NCBI RefSeq assembly: GCF_013369385.1
Contig: NZ_SZTO01000018.1
Coordinates: 62,001 to 126,000 of the forward strand
Direction of reading: 5' to 3'
DNA from: Vibrio sp. 05-20-BW147
Lineage (GTDB): Bacteria; Pseudomonadota; Gammaproteobacteria; Enterobacterales; Vibrionaceae
Length of the DNA: 64,000 nucleotides
The translations under genes were made by a program, and so were the position numbers. The notes beneath the pieces were generated by a model that worked only from the letters and a program-made list of their open reading frames with translations, searched no databases and was not told the DNA's origin. Of this stretch, positions 1 through 9,426 are shown one piece after another. Position 1 is the stretch's first letter, and each line of letters opens with the position of its first letter.

Positions 1-25
1 CTGCCGCGCGATCATTTGGACGCAT
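1..25 (-). CDS. rph: Ribonuclease PH, first codons only (partial)
   Basis: Read on the minus strand from the ATG at 25-23, the window edge encodes Met-Arg-Pro-Asn-Asp-Arg-Ala-Ala, which matches the conserved N-terminus of RNase PH, the phosphorolytic 3' exonuclease that trims tRNA ends. Only eight codons are inside the window. The gene is divergent from yicC, an arrangement common in gammaproteobacteria. The call rests on this short match plus the neighbour, so it is good but not certain. Confidence 0.7.
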
Positions 26-217
26 GGATGAATACCTTTTCTGGGGATCGATTTGATTGGGGGTGAAGTATAGCGGAAACCACCGCAAGGCACTAGGGAA
101 AGGCTCACGGTTTTTAGCTCACAGTTTTAGCAACAATGCTTCACGCCTAGCCGCAACGCCATTCTGTGCTACTATTGCCAAGCGTTATTTTCAAAGATGA
201 TAAAACAGGAAAATTCG

Positions 218-1084
218 ATGATTTACAGCATGACCGCATACGCGCGCAAAGAGATCAAAGCCGATTGGGGCAGCGCGGTATGGGAAATCCGCAGTGTTAA
301 CCAACGCTACCTAGAAACCTACTTCCGCATGCCAGAGCAGTTCCGCGGTCTAGAACCCGTTCTGCGCGAGCGTTTTCGCCAACGCCTTGCTCGCGGCAAA
401 GTCGAGTGCAGCCTAAGATTTGAAGCCAATCCAGCGGCGCGCAGCGAACTGACGATCAATGAGACCTTAGCGAGCCAAGTGATTGGTGCCGCAAAGCAAA
501 TCATGCAGCTCACCGGTGAAGATAGCCGCATCAACCCATTCCAAGTGATGCAGTGGCCTGGTGTGATGGAAACGCCAGAGCAAGATATGGACGCCATTAA
601 TCAGCAATTGTTGGCCGCTTTTGACCAAGCACTTAACGAATTTATCGAAGCGCGTGGCCGTGAAGGCGACAACATGAAAGCCTTGATTGAGCAGCGCCTA
701 GCAGCCATCACCGCGGAAGTAGTGAAAGTACGCGCCCGCATGCCAGAGATCATTGAGTGGCAGCGTGAGCGTCTGTTCTCGAAATTTGAAGAAGCCAAGG
801 TGGAACTGGACGCTTCTCGCGTAGAGCAAGAGCTGATCATTTTGGCACAGAAATCGGATGTGGCAGAAGAGCTGGATCGCCTCGATTCTCACGTTAAAGA
901 GACCACCAATATTTTGAAAAAAGGCGGCGCCGTTGGCCGTCGTTTGGACTTCATGATGCAAGAGTTCAACCGTGAATCCAACACGCTCGCGTCCAAATCG
1001 ATCGCCACTGACATCACCGCTTCAGGTGTAGAGCTTAAGGTGTTGATTGAACAAATGCGCGAGCAGATCCAAAATATCGAATAG
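218..1084 (+). CDS. yicC: YicC family RNA-degradation protein
   Basis: The 288-residue product is a full-length YicC-type protein, with the typical start MIYSMTAYAR and a C-terminal DUF1732-like segment ending in VLIEQMREQIQNIE. E. coli YicC has been described as an endoribonuclease or adaptor that promotes decay of the small RNA RyhB; the role here is by homology. An in-frame ATG 21 bases upstream (197) exists, but the family starts at MIYSMTA, so 218 was chosen. The protein is charged and helical with no signal peptide, so cytoplasmic. It is monocistronic: rph diverges on the left and a strong terminator follows. Confidence 0.9.
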   Translation: MIYSMTAYARKEIKADWGSAVWEIRSVNQRYLETYFRMPEQFRGLEPVLRERFRQRLARGKVECSLRFEANPAARSELTINETLASQVIGAAKQIMQLTGEDSRINPFQVMQWPGVMETPEQDMDAINQQLLAAFDQALNEFIEARGREGDNMKALIEQRLAAITAEVVKVRARMPEIIEWQRERLFSKFEEAKVELDASRVEQELIILAQKSDVAEELDRLDSHVKETTNILKKGGAVGRRLDFMMQEFNRESNTLASKSIATDITASGVELKVLIEQMREQIQNIE

Positions 1085-1492
1085 ATTCTCTAGGGTAGAA
1101 AGCTATACGTCCTAGAATGTCATAAAAGCCCTGTATTACTTTGTGAAGAGCCTGGTAAATACAGGGCTTTTTATTTTCTCCATCCAAATCGGTTTGAAGG
1201 AATATGTCTGCTAACCGACTACCATTTGCTTGATTACAATTCGTTGATCGTGAAACGGAATGTGTCCGTTTGTAGAGGTTGAATCTGCAAAGCCAATAAA
1301 TAGGTTCAAAGTGTAACATGGCCGTTTAACTCTACCGAGGTCAGAGCGTCAAAACCTTCGAACTCTGCTCAGTCCAGTTTGCGCCATCTCTTGTTCTGAG
1401 AGAAGGATACAAAAATCCTCTGCGCATCTTTTCCCTGTTGCGATATAGTTGCCAACCCGCACCATCTATTGATCACTTGTATTTATTCAACC
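1085..1492. other. Intergenic region yicC to sulfatase gene
   Basis: Apart from the terminator at 1125-1176 this 408-base gap shows no open frame with coding character and no clear RNA gene. The promoter of the downstream sulfatase gene must lie in its right half, but I see no convincing -35/-10 pair. Confidence 0.5.
1125..1176 (+). terminator. Rho-independent terminator after yicC
   Basis: A 13-base perfect stem (AAAGCCCTGTATT at 1125-1137 pairing with 1158-1170) is followed by a T-rich run. It lies 40 bases after the yicC stop. Confidence 0.88.
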
Positions 1493-3379
1493 ATGTTTAT
1501 TCGCAATACGCTCACATCCTTCTTTTTCCTGTTCGTGGTGGCACTAAGCAGCAAATTTCTTGCACTCATGACTTTTGCACAATTGCCTACCGAATTACTT
1601 TCAGCACAAGGTACCGAAGCGCTGTTTTTTGGGCTCCGCTTTGACGCTACGATAGCAACCATGCTGACGGTGCCGATTTTTTTACTCACTATCCCGTTTC
1701 TTTTCATTCATCGCGATAGTCAGTTTCTAATAAAAGGGCTGATGAGCTTAGGCGTACTGTGGATCGTGACGACAACATTTTCCGATGCGATTTACGCTAA
1801 AGATGCCAGTAAACATGTCACGTTTGAGCTTTTTACCGCGCAAGGCGTAGAAGGGGCATTGCTAGTCACCGCCTTTAAAAGCTACTGGGGAACCATCGCG
1901 ATAGGTTCTTTCTGGCTGGTGATTTGCCAATACCTACTATGGAAAAAAATCTCCCTTGACCATTCTGCGCGTCATCCTTGGTATCTCAATGGCATTTTTG
2001 GCCTTATTTGGCTGGTGGTGAGTATCACCATCATCCGCGGAGGCTGGGGCGATGCACCGCAAACCCCAATGCGTGCTTACAACATCGGTAACAGTGAGCA
2101 AGCCTTCGTCGCTTGGAGTGCGCCTTATAGCATCACCTATTACTTAGCCAACGGCGATCGTGCCGCCATTGCTAAAATCACCAAAGATCCATCCGCAGCG
2201 CAGTTGGCTCAGTGGCAAGCGGCCCTAGCACACAGCCGCCCAGCACAACTGACATCACTCAAGCCAGCCAACGTGGTGATGATATTACTGGAAAGCTGGC
2301 CCGCATACGATATGCAAAGCTACTCTGGCGTAGTCAATACGACGCCCTTCTTTGACGAACTTCGCCAGCGTACTCTAACCACCGACTCCAGCTACGCTGA
2401 TGGTTATCGCACCGTGCAAGGGATGTTTGCCACTTTCTGTTCATACCCAAACCCGACTGATGGCATCATTTCCACCAGCCAGCTGCAAAATGCTAACTAT
2501 GTTTGCTTACCGCACATTTTGCGCAAGCAGGGATGGCAAACCACCTTTATCCAAGGCAGTGCCAAGGGAAAAGTCGGTTCCTTTGCTCAAACGCTGGGCT
2601 TTGCCGAATCTTTCGGTAAGCACGACTACCCCTTTGAAGCCGTGCACAATGAATGGGGGTATATGGACGGCGACATCTATCGCTATTCAATGCAACAGAT
2701 AGAGCGTTTGAGCCAGTCGTCTCAGCCCTTTTTTATCACCATCAATACGGGCACGACTCACGGCTCCTATCTCCCTGAAGAACAATATGCTTTTGGACGC
2801 GACACACCGATTAATGAACGACGCAGTGTCATGAAGCATGCCGACGATGCTTTGCGACAATTTATACCTCAACTTGATGCCAAGCTGGCTCAGTTGGACA
2901 AGCCGACGCTGGTGGTACTCGTGGCCGATCACACCGCCAAAACGGTTAAAGGTGGCTTTGTTAAAAATGCGATCCCACTAGCGATGTATGCGAGTGACCA
3001 CTCACTGCCCATCAAAGTCCTGCCGATCAGCGCATCACAACGCGATGTGGGTGCAACCATTTTGGATTGGCTTGGTGGCTACGCGCCTTGGTTTACGGGT
3101 CACTCATTGCTCGATGAGCAATACTCTGGCCGTGCGAGTTTTGCCTTTGGTACTGGGTTCTTTTGGCTAGCCAAAGATCATGGTATTGCCATCAATGTCA
3201 AAACCGGGGAACTGGCTCAATGCTTCGAGATTGGCGATGACCGCGTGACCAAACAAGTGATCGCATGTGAAGCAACGGCTTGGGCTGAAACACTCTACCA
3301 AGAAGCCAGCTACTACAACGCCATTTCACAACATTTACTGTTTAAAGGACGCACTACCGACTATCGCCCGCTTCCTTAA
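1493..3379 (+). CDS. LTA synthase-type membrane sulfatase/phosphotransferase
   Basis: The 628-residue product has five predicted N-terminal membrane helices (about 8-30, 55-73, 78-97, 133-152, 165-182) and a periplasmic alkaline-phosphatase-superfamily domain. Visible metal-site features are LLESWPAYD (Glu267) and VADHTAKT near the C-terminal third. A Thr at about 307 in GYRTVQGMFA sits where LtaS-type enzymes carry the nucleophilic Thr. Such proteins transfer phosphoglycerol or phosphoethanolamine to envelope glycans; because Gram-negative bacteria have no lipoteichoic acid, an OpgB-like role is more plausible, but the acceptor is unknown. The ATG at 1493 was preferred to 1469 because the first helix follows directly. 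It is a single gene with a bidirectional terminator downstream. Confidence 0.8.
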   Translation: MFIRNTLTSFFFLFVVALSSKFLALMTFAQLPTELLSAQGTEALFFGLRFDATIATMLTVPIFLLTIPFLFIHRDSQFLIKGLMSLGVLWIVTTTFSDAIYAKDASKHVTFELFTAQGVEGALLVTAFKSYWGTIAIGSFWLVICQYLLWKKISLDHSARHPWYLNGIFGLIWLVVSITIIRGGWGDAPQTPMRAYNIGNSEQAFVAWSAPYSITYYLANGDRAAIAKITKDPSAAQLAQWQAALAHSRPAQLTSLKPANVVMILLESWPAYDMQSYSGVVNTTPFFDELRQRTLTTDSSYADGYRTVQGMFATFCSYPNPTDGIISTSQLQNANYVCLPHILRKQGWQTTFIQGSAKGKVGSFAQTLGFAESFGKHDYPFEAVHNEWGYMDGDIYRYSMQQIERLSQSSQPFFITINTGTTHGSYLPEEQYAFGRDTPINERRSVMKHADDALRQFIPQLDAKLAQLDKPTLVVLVADHTAKTVKGGFVKNAIPLAMYASDHSLPIKVLPISASQRDVGATILDWLGGYAPWFTGHSLLDEQYSGRASFAFGTGFFWLAKDHGIAINVKTGELAQCFEIGDDRVTKQVIACEATAWAETLYQEASYYNAISQHLLFKGRTTDYRPLP

Positions 3380-3401
3380 TGCCAATGACAATGAGCGAAT
3401 A

Positions 3402-3432
3402 CAAAAACAGCAGCGAATCGCTGCTGTTTTTG
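3402..3432. terminator. Bidirectional terminator between convergent genes
   Basis: A 14-base perfect stem (CAAAAACAGCAGCG at 3402-3415 with 3419-3432) has A and T runs on its two sides, so it can end both the sulfatase transcript (+) and the ABC importer operon (-). Confidence 0.88.
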
Positions 3433-3451
3433 TTTATGTCAAGTTCAGACC

Positions 3452-4291
3452 TTAAGCGGCCCCTTGCTGATGTTCGGCTTTGCGCTTGTGTTTGCGATAC
3501 TTTGGATGAGTAATCGGAATCGCTGAAAGCAGTGTTTTGGTGTAATCGTTTTGTGGGTTGGCGTACACCTCTTTGGCACTGCCCTCTTCGACCACTTTAC
3601 CGAAGTACATCACTGCCACTTTGTCGGAGACGTGTTTCACCACCGACAGATCGTGCGAAATGAAAATGATCGCCAAATTCATCTCTTGCTGAAGCTGCAG
3701 CAATAAATTGAGGATCTGTGCTTGCACAGAGACATCCAACGCAGAAACGGACTCATCACAAATCAGTAACTTGGGTTTGAGTGCAATGGCGCGTGCAATA
3801 CCAATACGCTGACGCTGGCCACCAGAAAATTCGTGTGGATAGCGATTGACGGCTTCTGCGGGCAAGCCCACTTTCACCAGTAGCTCTTTCACCCACGTTT
3901 TACGCTCTTCCGGTGTACCGACCTTATGGATGATGAAAGGCTCTTCCAAAATCATACCAATGGTATGACGCTGATTGAGCGACTCCATCGGATCTTGGAA
4001 AACAATCTGCATCTCTTTGCGCAGCGGGCGCATTTCTTTAGCGGAAAGTTTGGTGATATCACGCCCTTCAAAGAAAATGCTTCCTTCCGTTGGCTCATAC
4101 AGTTTGAGCAGCGTACGCCCTAAGGTGCTTTTGCCACAACCCGACTCACCAACCAAACCTAAGGTTTCCCCTTGGTTCACTGACAAACTGACGCCATCCA
4201 CCGCTTTCACAGTATAACCTTTACGAAACAGACCTTTGCCTGAGACAAAATGCTGCTTGAGGTTTTCAATCCTTAATACTTCTTTACTCAT
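3452..4291 (-). CDS. Oligopeptide-type ABC importer, ATPase subunit (OppF-like)
   Basis: This 279-residue nucleotide-binding subunit has a Walker A motif GESGCGKST at 48-56, the signature FSGGQRQR, Walker B LLICDES, the switch His in FISHDL, and the C-terminal extension with AIPITHP typical of the OppF/DppF group. It would pair with the preceding OppD-like ATPase to drive uptake. An upstream in-frame start at 4339 would overlap the previous gene; the ATG at 4291 follows an AAGGA box and begins MSKEVLRIENL, so it was chosen. It is the last gene of the five-gene operon, 10 bases after the OppD-like stop, and ends before the bidirectional terminator. Confidence 0.9.
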   Translation of the reverse strand: MSKEVLRIENLKQHFVSGKGLFRKGYTVKAVDGVSLSVNQGETLGLVGESGCGKSTLGRTLLKLYEPTEGSIFFEGRDITKLSAKEMRPLRKEMQIVFQDPMESLNQRHTIGMILEEPFIIHKVGTPEERKTWVKELLVKVGLPAEAVNRYPHEFSGGQRQRIGIARAIALKPKLLICDESVSALDVSVQAQILNLLLQLQQEMNLAIIFISHDLSVVKHVSDKVAVMYFGKVVEEGSAKEVYANPQNDYTKTLLSAIPITHPKYRKHKRKAEHQQGAA

Positions 4292-4301
4292 CCTGAATTC
4301 C

Positions 4302-5171
4302 TTAGCTCGCCCGACTCGGCTCAAACATGCTGCTATCAATCGGCTTAATGTCGATCAACTGCTTCGGTTCACTATCCAAACTCGGCATCAAACCCATTAG
4401 TCTTTCTGTGTAGGGGTGTTTGGGGTGATCAAACAGCTCAAAAATTTCGGCGTATTCAACAATTCGTCCACCGTACATCACCGCGACGTCATCACACACT
4501 TCCGCTACCACACCCAGATCGTGCGTAATAAAGATCATCGCCATCCCGGTTTCTTGCTGTAACTCGTTCATCAGTTCCAAAATGGATGCCTGAACGGTCA
4601 CGTCCAACGCGGTGGTTGGCTCATCACAGATCAAAATATCCGGTTTACACGCGAGTGCCATCGCAATCATCACGCGTTGGCGCATGCCACCGGAAAGGTT
4701 GTGCGGGTACTCATTGAGACGCTTCTCTGGCAGTGGAATTTTCACTTTTTTTAGCATTTCAAGAGCGTATTCGTTACGCGCACGTTTATCCAGATCAGGA
4801 CGATGCAGTTCCAAGACTTCATTGATCTGGCGACCCACGGTATGGACAGGGTTGAGGGCCGTCATCGGATCTTGGAAAATAATGGAGATACGATCCCCTC
4901 TCATCGCGTACATCTGTTCCGCAGGCAAGGTCACCAGATCTGTGCCACGATACAGCACCTGACCATTGACGATTTGGCCATACGGCTTTGGCAATAACCC
5001 CATGATCGACATGGAGGTGACACTCTTGCCACTGCCAGACTCACCCACCAATCCCAAAGTACGCCCTGCTCGCACGTCAAAATTGACGCCGTGCAAAACC
5101 TTAACCGGGCCATCATCGGTCATGAAAGAGACCTCAAGGTCTCTCACACTCAGAATCACATCATCCTGCAT
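4302..5171 (-). CDS. Oligopeptide-type ABC importer, ATPase subunit (OppD-like)
   Basis: The 289-residue protein carries Walker A GESGSGKS at 43-50, the signature NLSGGMRQR, Walker B ILICDEPTTALD, the D-loop and a FITHDLGVV switch region, followed by the OppD-type C-terminal segment (HPYTERLMGLMP). It is one of two separate ATPases; in E. coli YejABEF, whose binding protein and permeases look closest to those here, the ATPases are fused in one YejF polypeptide. It lies 24 bases downstream of the binding-protein gene on the same strand and was presumably co-transcribed with it. Confidence 0.9.
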   Translation of the reverse strand: MQDDVILSVRDLEVSFMTDDGPVKVLHGVNFDVRAGRTLGLVGESGSGKSVTSMSIMGLLPKPYGQIVNGQVLYRGTDLVTLPAEQMYAMRGDRISIIFQDPMTALNPVHTVGRQINEVLELHRPDLDKRARNEYALEMLKKVKIPLPEKRLNEYPHNLSGGMRQRVMIAMALACKPDILICDEPTTALDVTVQASILELMNELQQETGMAMIFITHDLGVVAEVCDDVAVMYGGRIVEYAEIFELFDHPKHPYTERLMGLMPSLDSEPKQLIDIKPIDSSMFEPSRAS

Positions 5172-5195
5172 TGCTCTTCCTTCCTTGCCGCCAAC

Positions 5196-7025
5196 TTATA
5201 ATTTATAGGTGTCATCAATAATGGTGACAGGCGCAAAGGCTTTGTTGGATTTCACCGCTTTTTCGGTTTCTTTCTTGACGTCTTTATCAATCCAGAAGGT
5301 TCCCAAACCAATCGCACCACCGCTGGTAAACAGCACTTCTGACTTCTTGGTCATCGCTGCTTTTGGGTACTTCAACCAACGCCAGTAGCCCACTCGGGTA
5401 TAAGGCACCATGTAGCCAGGGACAATCACGTTTGCATCGGTGACAATCTGCTGAATTTGATGCGAGTAGTTGTACTTCTTCTCTAAATCAAACTCGTTTT
5501 TGTATGCCATGATCAGCTCATCAAGTTCAGGCGTGCTAAAGTTGGTGTGGTTGTTGGTTTGTGGGCGATTCGCATTGGCAGAATGGAAGTATTCCCAGTA
5601 AGCCGGTACATCAGAGGTGCCCATGTCTAAGAAGGCCAATTCATGTTTCTTCTCAAGAATAAACTTAAATGCCGAAGACCCATCCACCAATTTGAGTTCA
5701 AACTCAAGGCCTGCCTTCTTCGCCTGCTCTTTCAAATAAGCAATACGCGGGGTGTGATGAGCAAAACCGTAAGTAATGGCGAAACTAAGGCGCTGCCCCT
5801 TGTCGTTGACACGCACACCATCTGATCCAATTTGACTAAAACCGGCCGCTTCAAAGTAACGAATGGCCAACTCAGGATCGAACTTCGGCGCAACCGGATT
5901 CGGTAAGTCATACTTACCATGCCCCGCACCCAGCGCATGAGGTTTACGTGAGTAGTCGCCACGAGTGATCTTCTCGATCATGCCGTCGTAGTCACTGGCA
6001 TGCATGATCCCTTTACGCACATTGAGATCATCTAACAAAGGAGTGGAGACATTCATCCAAAGGCCACCCGCACCTTGTGGTGTTTGGTTATAACCCCAGA
6101 ATTTCTCTATATAACCTTTCTGATAAGGTTCGGTGTTCGATTTGTCGTGCCATAGGTCAGGCAGGATCAATGCAAACGTATCCAAGTCACCTTTTTCAAA
6201 GTGCTTCATCGCAATATCGTTATCACGGATCACCGTAATGCGAATCTTATCCACGTTGTAACGATGCTGGTAATACTTGTTGCTGTAACCCCACCAATCT
6301 TGGCCAACATGGTTAAAGGTGACACTTTTACCTTTCTTGATGTCATCAAGGTAGTAAGCACTGGTGGTCGGTTCTGACTTGAAGTTGTATTTACGCACGA
6401 AATTATCGTCGATACCGTCACCATTCTCATCTTTGCTCGGGTTGGCATAGAAATGTGCAGGACGTGGGCGAAGCGCACCTAGGGTATAAAGCAGATCTTC
6501 TTGGTTTTTTTCAACTTTGCTTACCGCCGCGAAGGTGTGCTGATCAATTTTCTGCACATCCTCAATCACGTTGGTGTAGTACTCGTTGTACCAAGGTGCC
6601 ACCAAGTCTTTTGAGCGGTAAAACTTGAGCATAAAAACAAAATCGTCCGCTGTGACTGGCTTACCGTCAGACCATTTAGCCTTCGGATTGAGTTTAAAAT
6701 AGACCGTGCGTTTATCATCAGCGAATGCCCATTCGTTGGCTAACGCAGGGATCCACTCTAGCGTGTTTGGATGTTGATCAACCAGTGCTGGCGTTTCATC
6801 CAGAATGAACGAACGCAATCCCGAGTTAGAATCTGGCCCTACACTGCGCAAGGTTTGTGGGAAGCTTGAGATGTGAGTACGAAAAGTACCACCGAATTTT
6901 GCCTCAGAAGAAGCAAACAATGGCTCATCCCAATTCGTTTGCCACTGCACATCCGCAGGTAAACTCGCTGCGTAGAGGCTGGTACTCATCAGCGATAACG
7001 CTGTGGTTAATAATGTTTTTTTCAT
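5196..7025 (-). CDS. YejA-like periplasmic substrate-binding protein
   Basis: The 609-residue product begins with a signal peptide (MKKTLLTTALSLMSTSLYA, cleavage near 19-20) and is a cluster C (SBP_bac_5) binding protein. Features include the family-typical stretch LNPKAKWSDGKPVTADDFVF and the long FGGTFRTHISSFPQTLRSVGPDSN opening of the YejA branch. Members bind oligopeptides or peptide-like antibiotics such as microcin C; the ligand here is unknown. The gene sits third in the operon, after the two permeases and before the two ATPases, 42 bases from its upstream neighbour. The protein is larger than classical OppA or DppA (about 530-540), as usual for YejA types. Confidence 0.9.
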   Translation of the reverse strand: MKKTLLTTALSLMSTSLYAASLPADVQWQTNWDEPLFASSEAKFGGTFRTHISSFPQTLRSVGPDSNSGLRSFILDETPALVDQHPNTLEWIPALANEWAFADDKRTVYFKLNPKAKWSDGKPVTADDFVFMLKFYRSKDLVAPWYNEYYTNVIEDVQKIDQHTFAAVSKVEKNQEDLLYTLGALRPRPAHFYANPSKDENGDGIDDNFVRKYNFKSEPTTSAYYLDDIKKGKSVTFNHVGQDWWGYSNKYYQHRYNVDKIRITVIRDNDIAMKHFEKGDLDTFALILPDLWHDKSNTEPYQKGYIEKFWGYNQTPQGAGGLWMNVSTPLLDDLNVRKGIMHASDYDGMIEKITRGDYSRKPHALGAGHGKYDLPNPVAPKFDPELAIRYFEAAGFSQIGSDGVRVNDKGQRLSFAITYGFAHHTPRIAYLKEQAKKAGLEFELKLVDGSSAFKFILEKKHELAFLDMGTSDVPAYWEYFHSANANRPQTNNHTNFSTPELDELIMAYKNEFDLEKKYNYSHQIQQIVTDANVIVPGYMVPYTRVGYWRWLKYPKAAMTKKSEVLFTSGGAIGLGTFWIDKDVKKETEKAVKSNKAFAPVTIIDDTYKL

Positions 7026-7066
7026 CTGTATGTCCCTATATTATCCGTTCCAACAGTATTGACTAT

Positions 7067-8110
7067 TTAAACGTAGCGGGTGAATTTTTTCGGATCAAAT
7101 GCGGCGCGAATCGCTTCACCAATGAAGGTCACCATAACAAGCACTGCGACGATAGAAGTCACCACTGACGCCACAATCCAAGGAGAATCAAGATTGGATT
7201 TCCCTTGTTGCAGCAACTCGCCCCAACTTGGCGTTGGTGGCATCAGCCCTAGACCAAGGTAATCCAATGCTGTTAAAGCCGTAATGTTTGCAGCAATAGT
7301 AAACGGCGCTAAGGTTACGATCATCACCATGGTATTTGGCAAGATGTGTTGAAAAAGAATGCGAGCGGTTGATGCACCCAGCGCTTTCGCTGCTAATACA
7401 TATTCACGTGCGGACTCTTTGTACGTCATGGTGCGCATGTACCAAGTCATCCCCATCCAACCAAACAATACGTTGATCCCCACAAACAAAGCAAAAGTGG
7501 GTTGAACAATCGATACCAAGATCATAATGACGTACAAAAACGGCACCATTGACCAGATCTCAATCAGTCGCTGTACAAACAGGTCAAACTTGCCGCCCCA
7601 GTAGCCCATTGCACAGCCCACAGCGGTGCCAATGGTATAGGAAATGGCCATCGTCAGCAGAGCAAAGCCCATTGCCGTTCTAAATCCGTACACTAAGCGA
7701 GCTAAAATATCTCGCCCAATCACATCCGTGCCAAGATAGTGCTTGGACTCTGCATTCGGCGCGGTAGGCGGGAAATCACCAGAAAAATCCTGCTCGTAAG
7801 GGTTCCACGGCACAATTGGCATGATGACAAAGTTGCCATTGTCTTGCGCAGCAAACTGCTTTTGCAAATCGCGATAGTTGGCTTCACCCGCAGAATCCTG
7901 ACCAAACTCCGTCCCACTGCGAACATCACTGATCACAGGGAAGAAATAACTTCCCTCATATTTCACCACCAGCGCTTTGCTGTTAATCAGCAGTTCCGCA
8001 AACAGCGACAGCACCAACATGATGGACAAAATAATAAATGACCAGTAGCCACGCTTAATCGCTTTAAAGCTACGAATTTTCTTTTGAGTTAAAGGGCTTA
8101 CGTTAATCAT
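7067..8110 (-). CDS. ABC importer permease (OppC/YejE-like)
   Basis: The 347-residue inner-membrane permease has one N-terminal helix (about residues 25-45), a long periplasmic loop, and a C-terminal BPD_transp_1 domain with the ATPase-coupling loop EYVLAAKALGASTARILFQHILPN. This layout and the long first loop match OppC and YejE. It should form a heterodimer with the permease encoded just upstream. A TTG at 8122 would overlap that gene; the ATG at 8110 has a GGAG box at good spacing, so 8110 was chosen. The neighbouring stop codon lies only one base away, which suggests translational coupling. Confidence 0.9.
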   Translation of the reverse strand: MINVSPLTQKKIRSFKAIKRGYWSFIILSIMLVLSLFAELLINSKALVVKYEGSYFFPVISDVRSGTEFGQDSAGEANYRDLQKQFAAQDNGNFVIMPIVPWNPYEQDFSGDFPPTAPNAESKHYLGTDVIGRDILARLVYGFRTAMGFALLTMAISYTIGTAVGCAMGYWGGKFDLFVQRLIEIWSMVPFLYVIMILVSIVQPTFALFVGINVLFGWMGMTWYMRTMTYKESAREYVLAAKALGASTARILFQHILPNTMVMIVTLAPFTIAANITALTALDYLGLGLMPPTPSWGELLQQGKSNLDSPWIVASVVTSIVAVLVMVTFIGEAIRAAFDPKKFTRYV

Positions 8111-8111
8111 A

Positions 8112-9137
8112 TTAAGCTCCAAACTTCACGCGAGGGTCAACCAGTGCCACACAAATGTCGGAAATAATATTACCCAACAGAAGAAGTACCGCATTAATAG
8201 CAACAATGCCCATTACAACCGGATAATCGCGTTCGATGATCGACTCATAGCCTAATAAGCCAATACCATCGATATTGAAAATAACTTCAATCAAAAACGC
8301 TCCGGTCATAAAGAAGAGTAACGAGTTACCAAAATGGCTAGCGATAGGAATTAAACTATTGCGCAAAGCGTGTTTACGGACTGCGGTTTTAAATGGCAAA
8401 CCTTTCGCAATGGCGGTACGAATATAATCGGATGACAAATTTTCCATTAAGTTATTTTTCATCGTCAGCGTCAGTGTGGCGAAGTCACCAATTAAATAAC
8501 AGATAAGTGGTAGCACCGCATGCCACATGACGTCTTTGGCACGTTCAAAAAACGTTTCCAAATCATCGAAATCATCGCCGACAAAGCCCCCCATCGGGAA
8601 CCACTCTAAATGGTAAGAAAAGAGTGTGATCAGCAGAACACCCACCACGTAACCAGGCAGCGCATAACCAATAAAAATCAAGATGGAGGAGGCAGAATCA
8701 AACACCGACCCATGTCGAAGCGCCTTGTAATAGCCCAGCGGAATAGAGATAAAATAGCTGATAAAAAAGGTCATTCCACCGTAGAAAAGCGAGACGGGAA
8801 GGCGCTCTGCGATCATGTCACCGACCGGTTCGTAGTAACGCGTGGATTCACCAAAATCCAGCATGACCAGCTTACTCAACCAATCAATATAAGCCTCTAC
8901 GACAGGTTTATCCAAGCCATAGAAAGCGTTGAGCTCCGCCATTTGCTCTTCAGACAGAGCAGAATTGCCACCTGCGGTCGTCATCGCTGCAGCACCGTCG
9001 CCTTGTGCCTGCATTTTAGACAGCATGCGTTCAACTGGACCACCAGGAACAAAACGGGTAATGGCAAAAATAAGGATAGTAATTCCCAAAAAAGTCGGAA
9101 TTACAAGCGCCAGTCGGCGCAGAAAATAGGACAGCAT
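8112..9137 (-). CDS. ABC importer permease (OppB/YejB-like)
   Basis: The 341-residue product starts MLSYFLRRLALVIPTFLGIT, the hallmark N-terminus of OppB/DppB/YejB permeases, and has the coupling loop DYIRTAIAKGLPFKTAVRKHALRNSLIP. Six membrane segments are predicted. Relative to OppB it has an extra periplasmic loop (AQGDGAAAMTTAGGNSALSEEQM), as in the YejB branch. It is the first gene of the operon; the ATG at 9137 is preferred over a TTG at 9143 because the GGAG box is better spaced. The promoter must lie in the 9138-9793 region. Confidence 0.9.
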   Translation of the reverse strand: MLSYFLRRLALVIPTFLGITILIFAITRFVPGGPVERMLSKMQAQGDGAAAMTTAGGNSALSEEQMAELNAFYGLDKPVVEAYIDWLSKLVMLDFGESTRYYEPVGDMIAERLPVSLFYGGMTFFISYFISIPLGYYKALRHGSVFDSASSILIFIGYALPGYVVGVLLITLFSYHLEWFPMGGFVGDDFDDLETFFERAKDVMWHAVLPLICYLIGDFATLTLTMKNNLMENLSSDYIRTAIAKGLPFKTAVRKHALRNSLIPIASHFGNSLLFFMTGAFLIEVIFNIDGIGLLGYESIIERDYPVVMGIVAINAVLLLLGNIISDICVALVDPRVKFGA

Positions 9138-9411
9138 ATACAACTACTCCATGTTCACTGTCTAGAAAAGCAAAGGATCTCTATCACTTCGTTTTACTAA
9201 GTGAATGTGCAAACCTCTCAGCAGACAATTTACGTTCACGAAACGCATGTTTCTCGACGTATTGTTCTTCCTGAACAATCTCAATAACGGTCTTATGACC
9301 AGTCAGCGAGATAATGAGCGACATATTTATCTCGAATGAATCAAAGCATCAAGTATTTCTGAAAAAAACGTAACAAATAACCGAGAACATCGAAAATAAT
9401 TGATCTATTTC

Positions 9412-9426
9412 GTAAGAAATTCTTAC
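9412..9426. promoter_or_regulatory. Operator-like inverted repeat upstream of the ABC operon
   Basis: GTAAGAA and TTCTTAC form a perfect 7-base inverted repeat around one central A, in an AT-rich stretch about 275 bases before the first ABC gene. The size and symmetry suit a dimeric regulator, but no binding protein can be named. Confidence 0.35.

Noticed and set aside
8610-9200. Open frame of 196 codons on the + strand
   Set aside because: It lies antisense to the OppB/YejB-like permease and has no family features; the composition is that of a shadow frame.
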